The notes beneath the pieces are model-generated. The model was not told the origin of the DNA and ran no database searches. It was given only the letters and a program-made list of their open reading frames with translations. The position numbers and the translations under genes are program-made. From Pomphorhynchus laevis (taxonomy: Eukaryota > Acanthocephala > Palaeacanthocephala > Echinorhynchida > Pomphorhynchidae), in contig WNNJ02003609.1 of NCBI GenBank assembly GCA_012934845.2, forward strand, positions 62,001 to 126,000: a stretch of DNA of 64,000 nucleotides, in the 5' to 3' direction. The first letter of the stretch is position 1, and each line of letters opens with the position of its first letter. This document shows positions 36,901 to 48,900 of the stretch, piece by piece.

Positions 36901-39900
36901 GCTCTTCGACTGAACCACCCGGGGTCTATCACCCCCCCCCGAAGAATCCAATCTAGGCGGACTATGCGCGGTAATCGCGAGATGAGGAGCTTGAGAAACC
37001 TTAGTCTTTGCTCTGGAGGACGTCCTCTCGAAAAGAAGACTAATCCCGAGATAGCCCAAGTACCCCAGAGGCGCACTTGGGTTTTCCCATTCAACGACAG
37101 ATGCTGAGCCCGTTTCAGGGCCCACCTAGCTTTCTTCAGGATACGTTTAAGTCTATCCAGGTCAGCTTTCGCCGACCAGTACACCGTAACAGTGAACCCC
37201 AGGTATTTTACTCGACTTGTGAAGGTAGGGAGTGGTTGATTAGTCAATATAGAAGATAGAGCTGAGAGTGCTAGTCTCTTTAATTTTTTCTTTGTCGCAG
37301 GGGTGCCATGAAAGACAACTACCTGCGATTTGGATGAATTTAAAATAAGATTGGATAGGGTCAGCTGGTCTGTTAATCTTAAAAAGAAACGGCTGATGTC
37401 CGAAGCGACATCTTTGCACCTGCGTCCAGAGAACAGGGCCGTGGTATCATCAGCGTATACCACTAGATGTTGATCACGTTTAAAATTCTTGAATAGTACA
37501 ATGGAGGCAGCAAGTGGGGATCCTTGGGGCACACCTGTAATAGGGTAGAACTGACACGCATCAGGGTCGTCTTCATAGTAGAACCTCTTGGTAAACAGTA
37601 ATATCTCCACCCTGTTAACAATTCTCGCAGGCAACCCGAGGGACCTGAGAGAGGAGATAACAAAGGGAATGGAAATGCGGTCAAATGCAGCAGAAAAGTC
37701 GAGGAAAACAGCCACAGCTAGTTGATGGGTATTATCCCTACAAAACTGATGCACTTCACCTATTGCCGAATGAACCGAGCGTCCCTTGACAAACCCGTGA
37801 AAACTCGGTGGGATCAAATTACGCCTACTTAAATGGTCGCGGATTCTACGCGCAAGCGCTTTTTCGTAGATGGAGATGAGGGAGTTTTGAATCGAAATGG
37901 GACGCAGATCTTTGGGACATGAAACCGGACTATGCTTTGGTAAGAAAATTCTACGACTAATATTGATGCCGGCTACATCGGATGGTGAGGCTAAAAGCAT
38001 TGTGACGGCCACTTCTCTTCTTTGATCGGCTGTCAAAAGCTGACAGACTCGAGAAGATAGTGGAGCGACGGATTTAGAGGTGCCCGGAAGTGGCCCCCAG
38101 GAGTTAAGGATATCTGTAACAGATAAGTCCCTGCTCCTGAAGTCACCCCAAGGCGGGATTGGTTAGGGAGATTGAGTGGCTTCATAATTATGTAGGGATA
38201 GTGACTCCTTCAAAACATTATCAAGGCCTATACTACCAATCCAACCCAAAGCTCTATCCTTCCAACAGACAAACTTCTCCTTCTTGAATATCTTCCAGAA
38301 GGAAGACTGAGAAGGGTTAAGGTGAGCGATGTTCGCCTTATCCCTGCTCAGCTGGAACCTATATCTAGTGCTCCAGTATTCATTCGAGATGGCCTGCCTG
38401 GCGGAAACAGAGACATTGGGAAGACGTAGCATTTTAGCCAAAACCTTGAGTTTTGTTGGAGTGGGATTGTAAATATGACCTTTATAGGTAGTCGAAAGAA
38501 ACGCGGTAGCTTGCGAGGAGAGGAAGGAATTAAATTCGGTCAAATTCTCATTACCAATTATGGGGAAGAGTTGGATAGCCGCCTGAAAGAAAGCCACTCT
38601 GATGGGATCAAAGTGAAACCTCCTTCTAAGCAACGTATCTTCCTCTATCCGCCAACGAATTAGGTCATGAGAGATGGTCTGTTTTTGGCGCGACTGCTCA
38701 GTACAGATGGGTTTCAACAACCACATCTTATGAAGCAGTAATATGTCGAGGAGAGAATTAGTTGTTGAGCAATGAAAAGTTGGGGACGGTGGTTTGTGAA
38801 TAAGGTAATCGTTCCTGGCTCTGCGGAGTGCTGCATTAATCCAACGACCAGTTCTGTCGTTGAAGTCACCGAGTAACATGTCATAGCCACTACCCAAGAT
38901 ACGGTCCAGGAGATCACGGTTCTTGTGAATTTCCCCTGGCCTAATATAGATATTGGCTATGCTGATACGTTTACCATTCTTACAAAGTGAAACAGCTAAA
39001 CAAGACAGGGCTGGACAAGAATAGTTTAAAAGAAGGGATGATCTTAAGGAGCATTTAACTAGGGTTAAAAGACCTTGATATGAAGAGGCGTGAGGAGGGG
39101 TTATGTACGGAGTGAAGTGGGTGTAAATATGCTTGGGGATAAATCGAGTAATGTCCTGGGGGATACGGATAGACCGCGTCTCCTGAAGGACTATAACATC
39201 CGCATCTCTACCAGATAGAAGGCTAAGAGCAGAAGCACCTCCCGAATTCCACTGAAGTATATTCAGTGAAAAAGGCTCTTGACTACTTTGCATTGTGTTA
39301 CGACAGCTGGAGTGGGATGCCTTCCTCCTAGCAGAACCTAGGAGAGAGAAAGTTGCCCTTCTCACTCCCAGCCCTACCAGGAGAAGACACTTGCCCACCG
39401 GCATTATCTTCATCTCCCTTTGAGGCCAACAACTCCCAGCATATATCATCTTTCTTTGCCAACTTCAAGGAAGCCAACTTTTGTTTAGAAGATGATCTCT
39501 TCTTAGAACGGGGGCTCTCTTTGAAGAGGTAAGAATCGTCGATGGAGGAGAACGGGACTCCTCGAATTTCGCTATCAGATGGTTCGTTAAGGCTCGAATC
39601 TCGTCTTTATATATCTGTAGTCTTGCGTCAACAATTTTGAAAATGTCGGTGTCCGACATACCATAACCGTTTGAATTGGATAAGCTGGCAGCGGCAAAGT
39701 GGGCCGGTTTGACCGGTGCCAAACACAGAGGGGGGAGAGAACATTTCCCCTCATGGACTTCGGAAGAGCTGCAAACCCCACACGTATGGGGCCTAGTACA
39801 GTTCGAGGACCAGTGCCCCCAGAGGTGGCACCCATTGCAATGGGGGTATGTTAAGTCATCAGCATCTACGATATTGAAAGAAAGATTGTACCCCAGAAAG

Positions 39901-42900
39901 GGGTTACATTTGCTTTTAGCCAGACATTCCGCCTGATCGACTGCGGTAGAACAGAATGCTATTGGTATAGCCTGGCCTTTCTTGCCCAGGATTGGGCGAA
40001 TATTATGAATTTTGAACTCAGATGTGAGAGCAATGATATCTTCCTCCGTTGCGAAGGGCGGAAAATTATTAATTTTCAAAGTCGCCTGAATAGGCCTGTA
40101 AGTAGTTGACCCAAATTCTTTTAGGTGTGTTTCGAAAAATTCTAGGTACGATGCTGCCAGATCTGGAGAGCTGAAAGAAACCCGGATTTCGGAATCTAAA
40201 TATTTTATCGAATTAAATAGAATTCTCTTCTTATAAGAGCTTGTAAACTCTCTCAGATAAATATTGAAAAGATTCTTCCTTTCAAATGGTTGAAGAAGTC
40301 TGATTATTACCAGATTCACCACTTTAGGCACAGGAGGGAGTTCTCCATCCGTGCTTGAGATTAAAAAATTAGACGAAATAGGACTAACCTTGTTTTCTTT
40401 GGCTTGAAAATTCGATGTTACATTGGAAATACCTGAGTTCCGTTCCATATTAGCTTGATTTTGTAAGTTGTTTGAAGCACCGATGGTAAATTTTTGACTG
40501 CTTGACTTTTTCATTTTTTGAGAAATTATGAAATCAAGCCGCGAATGTCATGGAGTAATAAATTTTGCAGATAGTATAAGTCATTGCATCGGTTTTCTTC
40601 GATGTAAAAAAATGAGTACGAATAAGCGTGTCGGAGGAACAAAGGGTTGTAAAAAACAGTTTTCCAGTCAATTTTCTAGTAAAAACAAAGGAACATGACG
40701 AAATACAGGTAAATGCTGCTCTGAAATCGCCTGTTCCAAAGGTTAGGGAGTTTTCAATTGCTGCTAGGGATGGGGAAGTACTTCCCCCAATCCCAAAACT
40801 AAAAAATCTGATAATTATAAAGATCAAAAAGCCTATGGAAAGGCATTTATTGTTTAATTTCTTTCTACGGCCGTTTACAGAGCAACTATCAAATAGAATC
40901 ATTTTCAACTCGGTAAAACTTTATGAAACTGAACTAAAGATTTCGTTTACCACCTCAGACCTCTTAAAGGGGTATGTTAAATACTTTAAATCTTCCCTGT
41001 CGGAGTATGGGTCCATATACTCTAAACCCATACTTGCCACTCTAAAAGTATCTAACCTCCCTTGTTAATTGGAAGAGAATGATATCGAGTTACTAAAAGA
41101 AACATTTAAAATATCGAACTTCCGTTCAATAATAGGCAAGAGCGGACATCAAATACCAGTTGGATTTTGTTCCGCTTCCCTAGAGCGGGCTGAATCGCTG
41201 GCTAATTCAGCTTGTAATCCCTTCATGGAATTTAATCTCAGATTTACAATCATTGATAAAGAAGAGTTCACATATCCGCACTGCAGTCGGTGCCACAAAT
41301 GGGGGCACTGGGCCTCAAGCTGCAGTGAGTCATCGACATGTGGGGTGTGTGGCTCCCCCCCCAGTGTCCGGCTTTGTTGACAGGAGAAAAATGTGTATCC
41401 CCTCCATTATGCTCTAACTGTGGGGGAGCCATCCTGCATGGAGCAGAAAATGCAGACATTTTAAATTATATCAAGGTGGATTTAACAAGTCTGCTGCCCA
41501 ACCGAAATCTGGTACCTTTGCAAATGCTGCCACTCGTACGAGGGACGATGATCTCATGCGAGCAGTTGATATAAGTATAGAAACAATGTATAAGAAGATG
41601 GAAGTTTCAGTATCCTCTGTTGTTGCCGCATTCTGTACTAACCCTACTATTCCATCATCAACGGCAAGTCCATCATCCAAAAAGAGGGGGCTTCGGCTCA
41701 TCCTATCCCTCCTATCAATATTGGCAATCTCCTGAAGAATAAAAAATAAGGGGAAATGAAGATGCTGCCCATGGGCAAGTACCTGCCCCGGATGGTTCTA
41801 GTGACGGGAAAGGGGAACCTTCCCGTTCCTAGCTCCTTCTAGGTAGGCAATCCCACATCAAACTAATCCACCACAATGCAGAGTAATCGTGAGCCTTTTT
41901 CACTGAATATCCTTCAGTGGAATTCGGGAGGTGCTTCTGCCCTTAGACTTCTATCCGGTAGAGATGCAGATGTTATAGTCCTCCAGGAGACGCGGTCTAT
42001 CCGTCTACCCCAGGACATTACTCGATTTATCCCAAAGCACATTTGTTCCCACTATACTCCATACATAACCCCTCCTCACTCCTCTTCATCTCAAGGACTC
42101 TTGACCTTAATTAAGTGCTCTTTAAGGTCCTCCCTCCTATTAAACTATTCATGTCCAGCCATGTCTTGTTTAGTAGTTTTACTCTGTAAGAACGGTAAAC
42201 GCCTCAGTCTTGCCAATGTCTACATCCGTCCTGGGGAGATACACAAAAACCGTGTCACCCTGGATAGTATTATCGACAGCGGCTACGACATGATACTTGG
42301 AGATTTCAACGACAGAACTGGTCGTTGGATCAATGCAGCACTTCGCAGAGCTAGGAACGGTTATCTTATTCACAAACCACCTTCCCCTACCTTTCATTGC
42401 ATATCAACAAATTCAGTCCTCGATATTTTACTGCTTCACTCGAGGTGGTTGTTAAAGCCCCTCTGCACAGAGCAATCGCGCCAGCAATTGTCCACCTCAC
42501 ATGACCTAATTTGTTGGAGAATTGAGGAAGATACGTTGTTTCGAAGAAGGTTTCACTTTGATCCGATCAAAGTGGCCTTCTTTCAAGCGGCTATCCAACT
42601 CTTTCCCAGAATAGGAAATGAGAGTATGACCGAATTTAATACCTACCTCTTTTCGCAAGCTAACGCGATTTTATCGACTACTTATAAAGGTCGTATATAC
42701 AATCCCACTCCGACGAAACTCAAGGTCCTAGCAAAATTACTGAACCTCCCTAATCTCTCTGCTTCCGCCAAACAAACCCTCTCGAATGAATACTGGAGCA
42801 CTAGATACAGGTTCCAGCTGAGTAGGGATAGGACGAGTATCGCTCGCCTTAATCCTTCTCAGTCTTCCTTTTGGAAGATTTTCAAGAAGGAGAAGTTTGT

Positions 42901-45900
42901 TTGCTGGAAGGATAGAGCATTGAGTTGGATAGGGAATGTAGGCCTTGTAAAAGTTTTGGAGGAGTCACTAGCCCTACACAACTATGGAGCCACTCAATCA
43001 CCTCAACCAATCTCGCCTTGGTGTAACTTCAGGAGTAGGGATCTATCTGTTACGGATATTCTTAACTCCTGGGGTCCACTCCCGGGCACCTCCAAATCCG
43101 TCGTTCCACTTTCTTCTCGGGTCTGTCAGCTTTTGACAGCTGATCAGAGAAGAGAGGTGTCCGTAACAATGATTTTAGCCTCCCCATCCGATGTAGCAGG
43201 TATCAATATTAGTAAGCGTGTTTTTATTCCTAAGAAAAAATCCTGCTCATGCCCTAAAGATCTGCGACCCATTTCGATTCAAAATGCCCTCGTGTCAATT
43301 TACGAAAAAGCGCTTGCGCGTAAAATCCGCGACCATTTAAGTAGGCGTAATTTGATCCCTCCAGGTTTTCATGGGTTCGTCAAAGGTCGCTCGGTTCATT
43401 CAGCAGTAGGTGAGGTGGACAGTTTTGTCGGGATAATAGCCATCGTTTAGTTGTGGCTGTTTTCCTTGACTTTTCTGCTGCACTTGACCGCATTTCCATT
43501 CCTTTTGTGATCTCTTCTCTCAGGTCATTCGGGTTGCCTGCGAGAATTGTGAACAGAGTGGAGATCCTGCTGTATACCAAGCGTTTTTACTATGAAGACG
43601 ACCCAGATGCGCGTCAGTTCTACCCTATTACGGGTGTGCCTCAAGGTTCCCCACTTTCTCCTATCTTATACCTTGCTGCCTCTATTAAACTATTCAAAAT
43701 ATTTAAACGCGAACAACGTCTTGTGGTGTACGCTGATGACACCACAGCCCTGTTCACTGGACGCAGGTGTAAAGACGTAGTCTCTGACATCAGCCGTTTC
43801 TTTTCAAGATTAAAAGACCAGCTACCCCAATCCAATCATATTTTAAACTCTACAAAATCGCAGGTGATAGTCTTTCATGGCTCCCCTGCAACAAAGAAAA
43901 AACTTAAGAGACTAGCACTCTCTGCGATCTCCTTCATATTCGCCTCTGAACCACTCCCCACCTTTACAAGTCGAGTAAAATACCTGGGGTTCACCGTTAC
44001 GGTGAACTGGTCGGCGAAAGCCGATCTAGATAGATTCAAATGTATCCTAAAGAAAGCTAGGTGGGCCCTGAAACGGGCTCAACATCTGTCATTGAAAGGG
44101 AAAGCCCAGGTGCGCCTCTGGGGCACTTGGGCTATCTCGGGATTAGTCTTCTTTTCTAGAGGCCGTCCCCCTGAGCAAAGGCTAAGGTTTCTTAAGCTCC
44201 TCGTCTCTCGTTTACCCAGCATAGTCCGTCTCGATTGGATTCTTCGGGGGGGGGTGAAAGACCCCGGGTGGTTCAGTCGAAAGGCGGCGTGTTGGATCGG
44301 TTGGTGGGCTCAGATCCCCATGGATTTGAGGCCATAGAAGAGAAAGTAGAAGAAATGAATTGTTGAAGACCGAAATTGTGCTGCCGTTTTTTTTCTGACT
44401 ATGATATGACTGTCTGTTTTTTTCTTGCATGCTACTTATAGGTTATTGATGTATTTAATAAAATCGTTGTTGTTGTTGCATTTTGCGTTAGGCTCATTAC
44501 ACGCACAGCATCTGATCATATTTGATTGTTTACCACGAGGCATTACGGAATAAGGACATTGTTGTAGCAGATACCTTGTATCCTGGTATTGTAGATAATC
44601 ATTAGTAATAATGATTATAATTATTATTAATAATCAGATTATTATAATCAGATTATTATCATATTATTGTAAAAAAAAGTTTTTTTGTATTTTTAAAAAA
44701 TTCTAGAGTTTTCTCTAAAAAAATTGTAAAAACATATACTATAATTAATATAATAATTAATATTTAAATTGCAGACACCAATCTGAGCTTTGTTAACTTT
44801 AAATATAACACAACACCAGTTTATTGTTCTTTAGTATCAGTGAATCACATCAGCTGCAAATCTAATTTATACATTTCACGTTTTGGTTATTTTATGTTAG
44901 CTGACGATCATTTAACGAGTATGCTGCTTTCTTAGAATAAGCTAATCTATTTTTAATATTTTATAAATGTAATCGAAATCATTTGCGGTTTAAGAAACTA
45001 AAAATGAGAAAAATTATTGACAGAGTGGGACTATGTCAATAGTCAAATTTATAAATTTTCTAAGACGAAACAATCCGATCAATCAAGGAGACAATAGAGC
45101 AGAATCTATTTAATGGAGCAGAATCTCTGCAATAGAGATGAATCTTTCACTATAAATTGCCTTTTATTTTAACTGAGTCTACGTATTTTCAAAAACGTAA
45201 ACCAAGAAACAAATTGAGCATAATCGTATAATAAACTGTAAAATTCTTAAAAGTCGGTGGATTAAGTGAATATTTTAATGTTCTTTTGACTAGTCATAAC
45301 AAAAAATTCGGAAAACCTTCATGTAAATCAAATTTTTTAATTCTGACAAAAATTGAAAAATAATGAATATTAAACAATTTAGACAACGACCTTAGAAATA
45401 ATCTGGCATATCTTCTTTTTTCTAAGTCAATCTATTATAGTTTATGATGTTTTCAGTGAAAAACAACAAAAGTTGTTTATAAAAAGTATGATTAAGTATA
45501 TTAATAGTAAAAAGTATAAATATTTATATTAATATTTATATGTTTATATAAAAAGTATATTAATAGATAAAAAATATAAAAATTTATAAAAGCACAAAAT
45601 AATACTAATAGATTAACAGAATCGAATTTGAAACATAAGAAATAACTAAAAATAAACAGATATTTTTGTATTACTATCTAAAAGGAATATATACAAAAGC
45701 GCTTGCTATCCAAACTCGTAGAAGATTCTAAGAATTTGAAATATGAGAAATACAAATAGTTACTATAATGTAAATTTAATAAAGTCAGATTTTGAATATT
45801 GCTTTCTCCGTATTTGATCGTAATACGATCAAATACAATTGTTTGATAATAATAGTAAACTCGGTTGATTTTAAAATCAACCGAGTTTTTCATTATGCAA

Positions 45901-48900
45901 GAACATATCGCTATTTAGCTGATTGTGAGTTGATGATGATTAAAATTTATCGGATGTTATTTTTTTATAAAATTATATTAAATATTTATTTATTAAATAG
46001 TTTTAAATAGTTGCGCGTACATAAGTAATTAATTTGAATTTCTTATCGTATAAAAACAATTTACTCAATTTCGGATTTTTTTATGATTTTCTCATGAAGC
46101 AATTTTATTGATATCAAATTTAAAATTAATTAAAGTAAATCAAAATAATAATTAATTATTCATTAATTAATTATTAAATTAATTTAATTAATTATATAAA
46201 TTAATTAAATACATTAATTAAATAAATAATTAAATTAATTAAATAAATTTCAATTTTATAATATCCTATTTGTTTTATTAAAAGCAAAACTTTTATCATC
46301 ATAAGATACTTTTGAAGAGATTGTATGCCTACCTAATAAAGATTTAGAATAAATCATCTTCATACTTTAAATATTAAATGAATTGTAATTATGTCTTCCT
46401 TTATGGCTTTAAGAAGTCAAGATTGTTAACAACTCACGATCAAATGTTCAAATAGCATCCTACAAATTACTCAATTGGTAGAAGATTCAAAATTTGACCG
46501 ATTTTAAGTCTTTCATTTTTTGCCTTTCAGTTCGTCAAGATTCTTGATAACTTACTTGTTGTTCACAGGTGCAAGTGAATATTCTTCTACAAGATGATTA
46601 TGATCGTTAGAAGAAGAAAGATTTTGACTACTTGCAGACCAATGTTCAATAGTAGATTTAGAAATACTGAGATTATCCATAAGCTCCGTGATTTGAATCT
46701 TAAATGAAATTTATAAACTTCAATAAATCTTTTAGAAAAATTAGGATTAACTATTAGCGTATTTTACGATATAATTGCCAATATTTGTACTAATTTAGCC
46801 GTTTACTTATCAAAACGTTTTAATAAATTAAAATTATAAAACTTTAAATCAATACAATTCATAACAAAATTTTTTTAGGGTGTTTAAACATCGAGATGAA
46901 TAGAAAAAGAAAATTATTGTTCACAAATTTTCGACTATTGCAATAGTCCATTTTAAGTGTAATGTTTTGACATTAAAAAAGAAAAAATGATGCATTTATC
47001 CAATAAAAACGGAAGAAGCCAACGATGAAAATTCTACCGATTTATTTTACTGTGTAAGCAATTTAAAAATATTTATCTAGACATAATAAATATAAATAAT
47101 AATCCATAATTTTGGATTTTATATCTTAATTAAAATATCATTTTTATCAAAAACTGTTCTATGAATATTTCAATAAATGTATTGATTACAATAAATTTAT
47201 TATAACCCAGATGATGATAGCAGGAGCTATCGAAATATTGTATTTTTTAAATGAACGGAAATTACGTTCCAGTAAAACATTTGCTAACATATAATGTCTA
47301 TTTAATAAATATAATATTAAATATAATACATTAAATAATGAAATTTAATTGTAAAGTAATTTAAACTAGGTTACTATAAAAATAATATTATTAAAATAAT
47401 ATTAAAAATAAAATATAAAAGAAACATATTCGCATATGTATTCACGTATGACATATAATATAAAATATAATACATAAAATAATGAAATTTTAAGAATTGC
47501 AACAATATGTAATGATATTGGCTTTCTTCAAAACCATTTAAATAATTTAATAGATACATATTTTGAACTAGGTTACTATAAAAATAACATCAAGCAGAAA
47601 ATAGTAAAATATATATATCAACACAATAATGTAATTTAATATATTAAGAAGGTGTATATCTAGATATGAACATTAAATTAACATTAACTAAAACTGTTAT
47701 TAATTTATATCCTAAAGACGACATATTTAAATTTACAAGAAGCATATTTTTGCATGAGCATTCATGCATACCATATAATATAAAATATAATACATTAAAT
47801 AATGAAATTTTAAGAATTGCAACAATATGTAATGATATTGGTTTTCTTCAAAATCATTTAAATAATTTAATAGATGCATATTTTAAACTAGGTTACTTAA
47901 AAAATAACATCAAGCAGAAAATAGTAAAATATATAAATCAACACAATAATATTTAAAGTAAATTTAAAATCATTAGCGGAACTTTTTTATGGATGGATAA
48001 TAAATAATATACTTTGTATTAGAATAAGATACTAGATAGTTATTTCAGAGGAAATACATCATTGGCATGTATTTGGCCCCGCTGCTATGTTGGATAGAGA
48101 AGTTAGGATCCGAAACCTGATAGCATAGCAGTTCCTCCTGATGACCTCTAATTCTTATTCTAATACAACGTCTGTTATTTATTAGTCAATTCATAAAAAT
48201 TTATTTTTATTAACGTAGCAGTTCCTCCTGATGACATCTAATTCTTATTCTAATACAACGTCTGTTATATCCTAAAGACGACATACTTAAATTTACAAGC
48301 ATATTTTTGCATGAGCATTCATGCATACCATATAATATAAAATATAATACATTAAATAATGAAATTTTAAGAATTGCAACAATATGTAATGATATTGGTT
48401 TTCTTCAAAATCATTTAAATAATTTAATAGATGCATATTTTAAACTAGGTTACTATAAAAATATAATTAAACAGAAAACAGTAAAATATATAAATCAACA
48501 GAATAATATAAAGAATAAATTTAAAATCATTAGCGAAACATTTTTATGGATGAATAATAAATAATATACTTTGAATTAGAAAAACTAGATAATCAAATTT
48601 CACCAGAGGAAATAGGTGGTTCACGCGTATTTGGCCCTGCTGCTATGTTGGGTAGAGGAAAAAGGGCCGAGACCTGATGACATAGCAGATCATTCTGATA
48701 AACTCTAATCTTTATTAAATATACATCGTCTATTATTTATTAGGCAATTTATAACAATTTGCTTTTATTTAAAATTTCATTTTTAAATTTTAACTTTATT
48801 AATATAAATTATATAAAATCTTTATAATTATTTATTTATAATTATATATCATCATTTTTATTTATATATGTAAGATATACAAGAAACTTATTTAATTAGA

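Larger units (their letters stand above)
36724..40548 (-). mobile_element. LINE A: two-ORF non-LTR retrotransposon, near full length
   Basis: The 3.8-kb element is on the minus strand. It has a short 5' leader (about 34 nt), ORF1 (40514-39465) with zinc knuckles, ORF2 with APE endonuclease and RT, a 3' UTR and a (TTA)n tail at 36724. It is flanked by a 12-bp target duplication. It is inserted in antisense orientation in the 5' monomers of LINE B. Base composition is much richer in GC than the host DNA. ORF2 is disrupted. The two-ORF, APE and CCHC design fits the Jockey/I/R1-type groups; the exact clade is uncertain. Confidence 0.85.
40549..44479 (+). mobile_element. LINE B: related two-ORF LINE with tandem 5' monomers
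   Basis: From 40549 the interrupted sixth 370-bp monomer resumes and leads into ORF1 (ATG at 40613), then ORF2 (41876-44337), a 3' UTR with AATAAAATC and a (GTT)n tail at 44465-44478. Together with 34761-36723 it forms one element of about 5.9 kb split by LINE A. Its ORFs are the same family as LINE A. It is disrupted in both ORFs. Confidence 0.82.
44480..46555. other. Rest of Cip4 intron 11: repeats and palindromes
   Basis: Contains a diverged copy of the 197-bp repeat (about 44800-45000), two palindromes at 45810-45836 and 45857-45888, and AT-rich DNA (46120-46250). No gene is recognised. Confidence 0.45.

Noticed and set aside
38475-38663. Plus-strand frames overlapping LINE A ORF2
   Set aside because: Antisense shadows of the LINE coding frame.
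40628-41068. Start of LINE B ORF1 at 40628
   Set aside because: The first codon there is GTG inside the gag frame; the ATG upstream at 40613 is in another frame, so no single start is supported.
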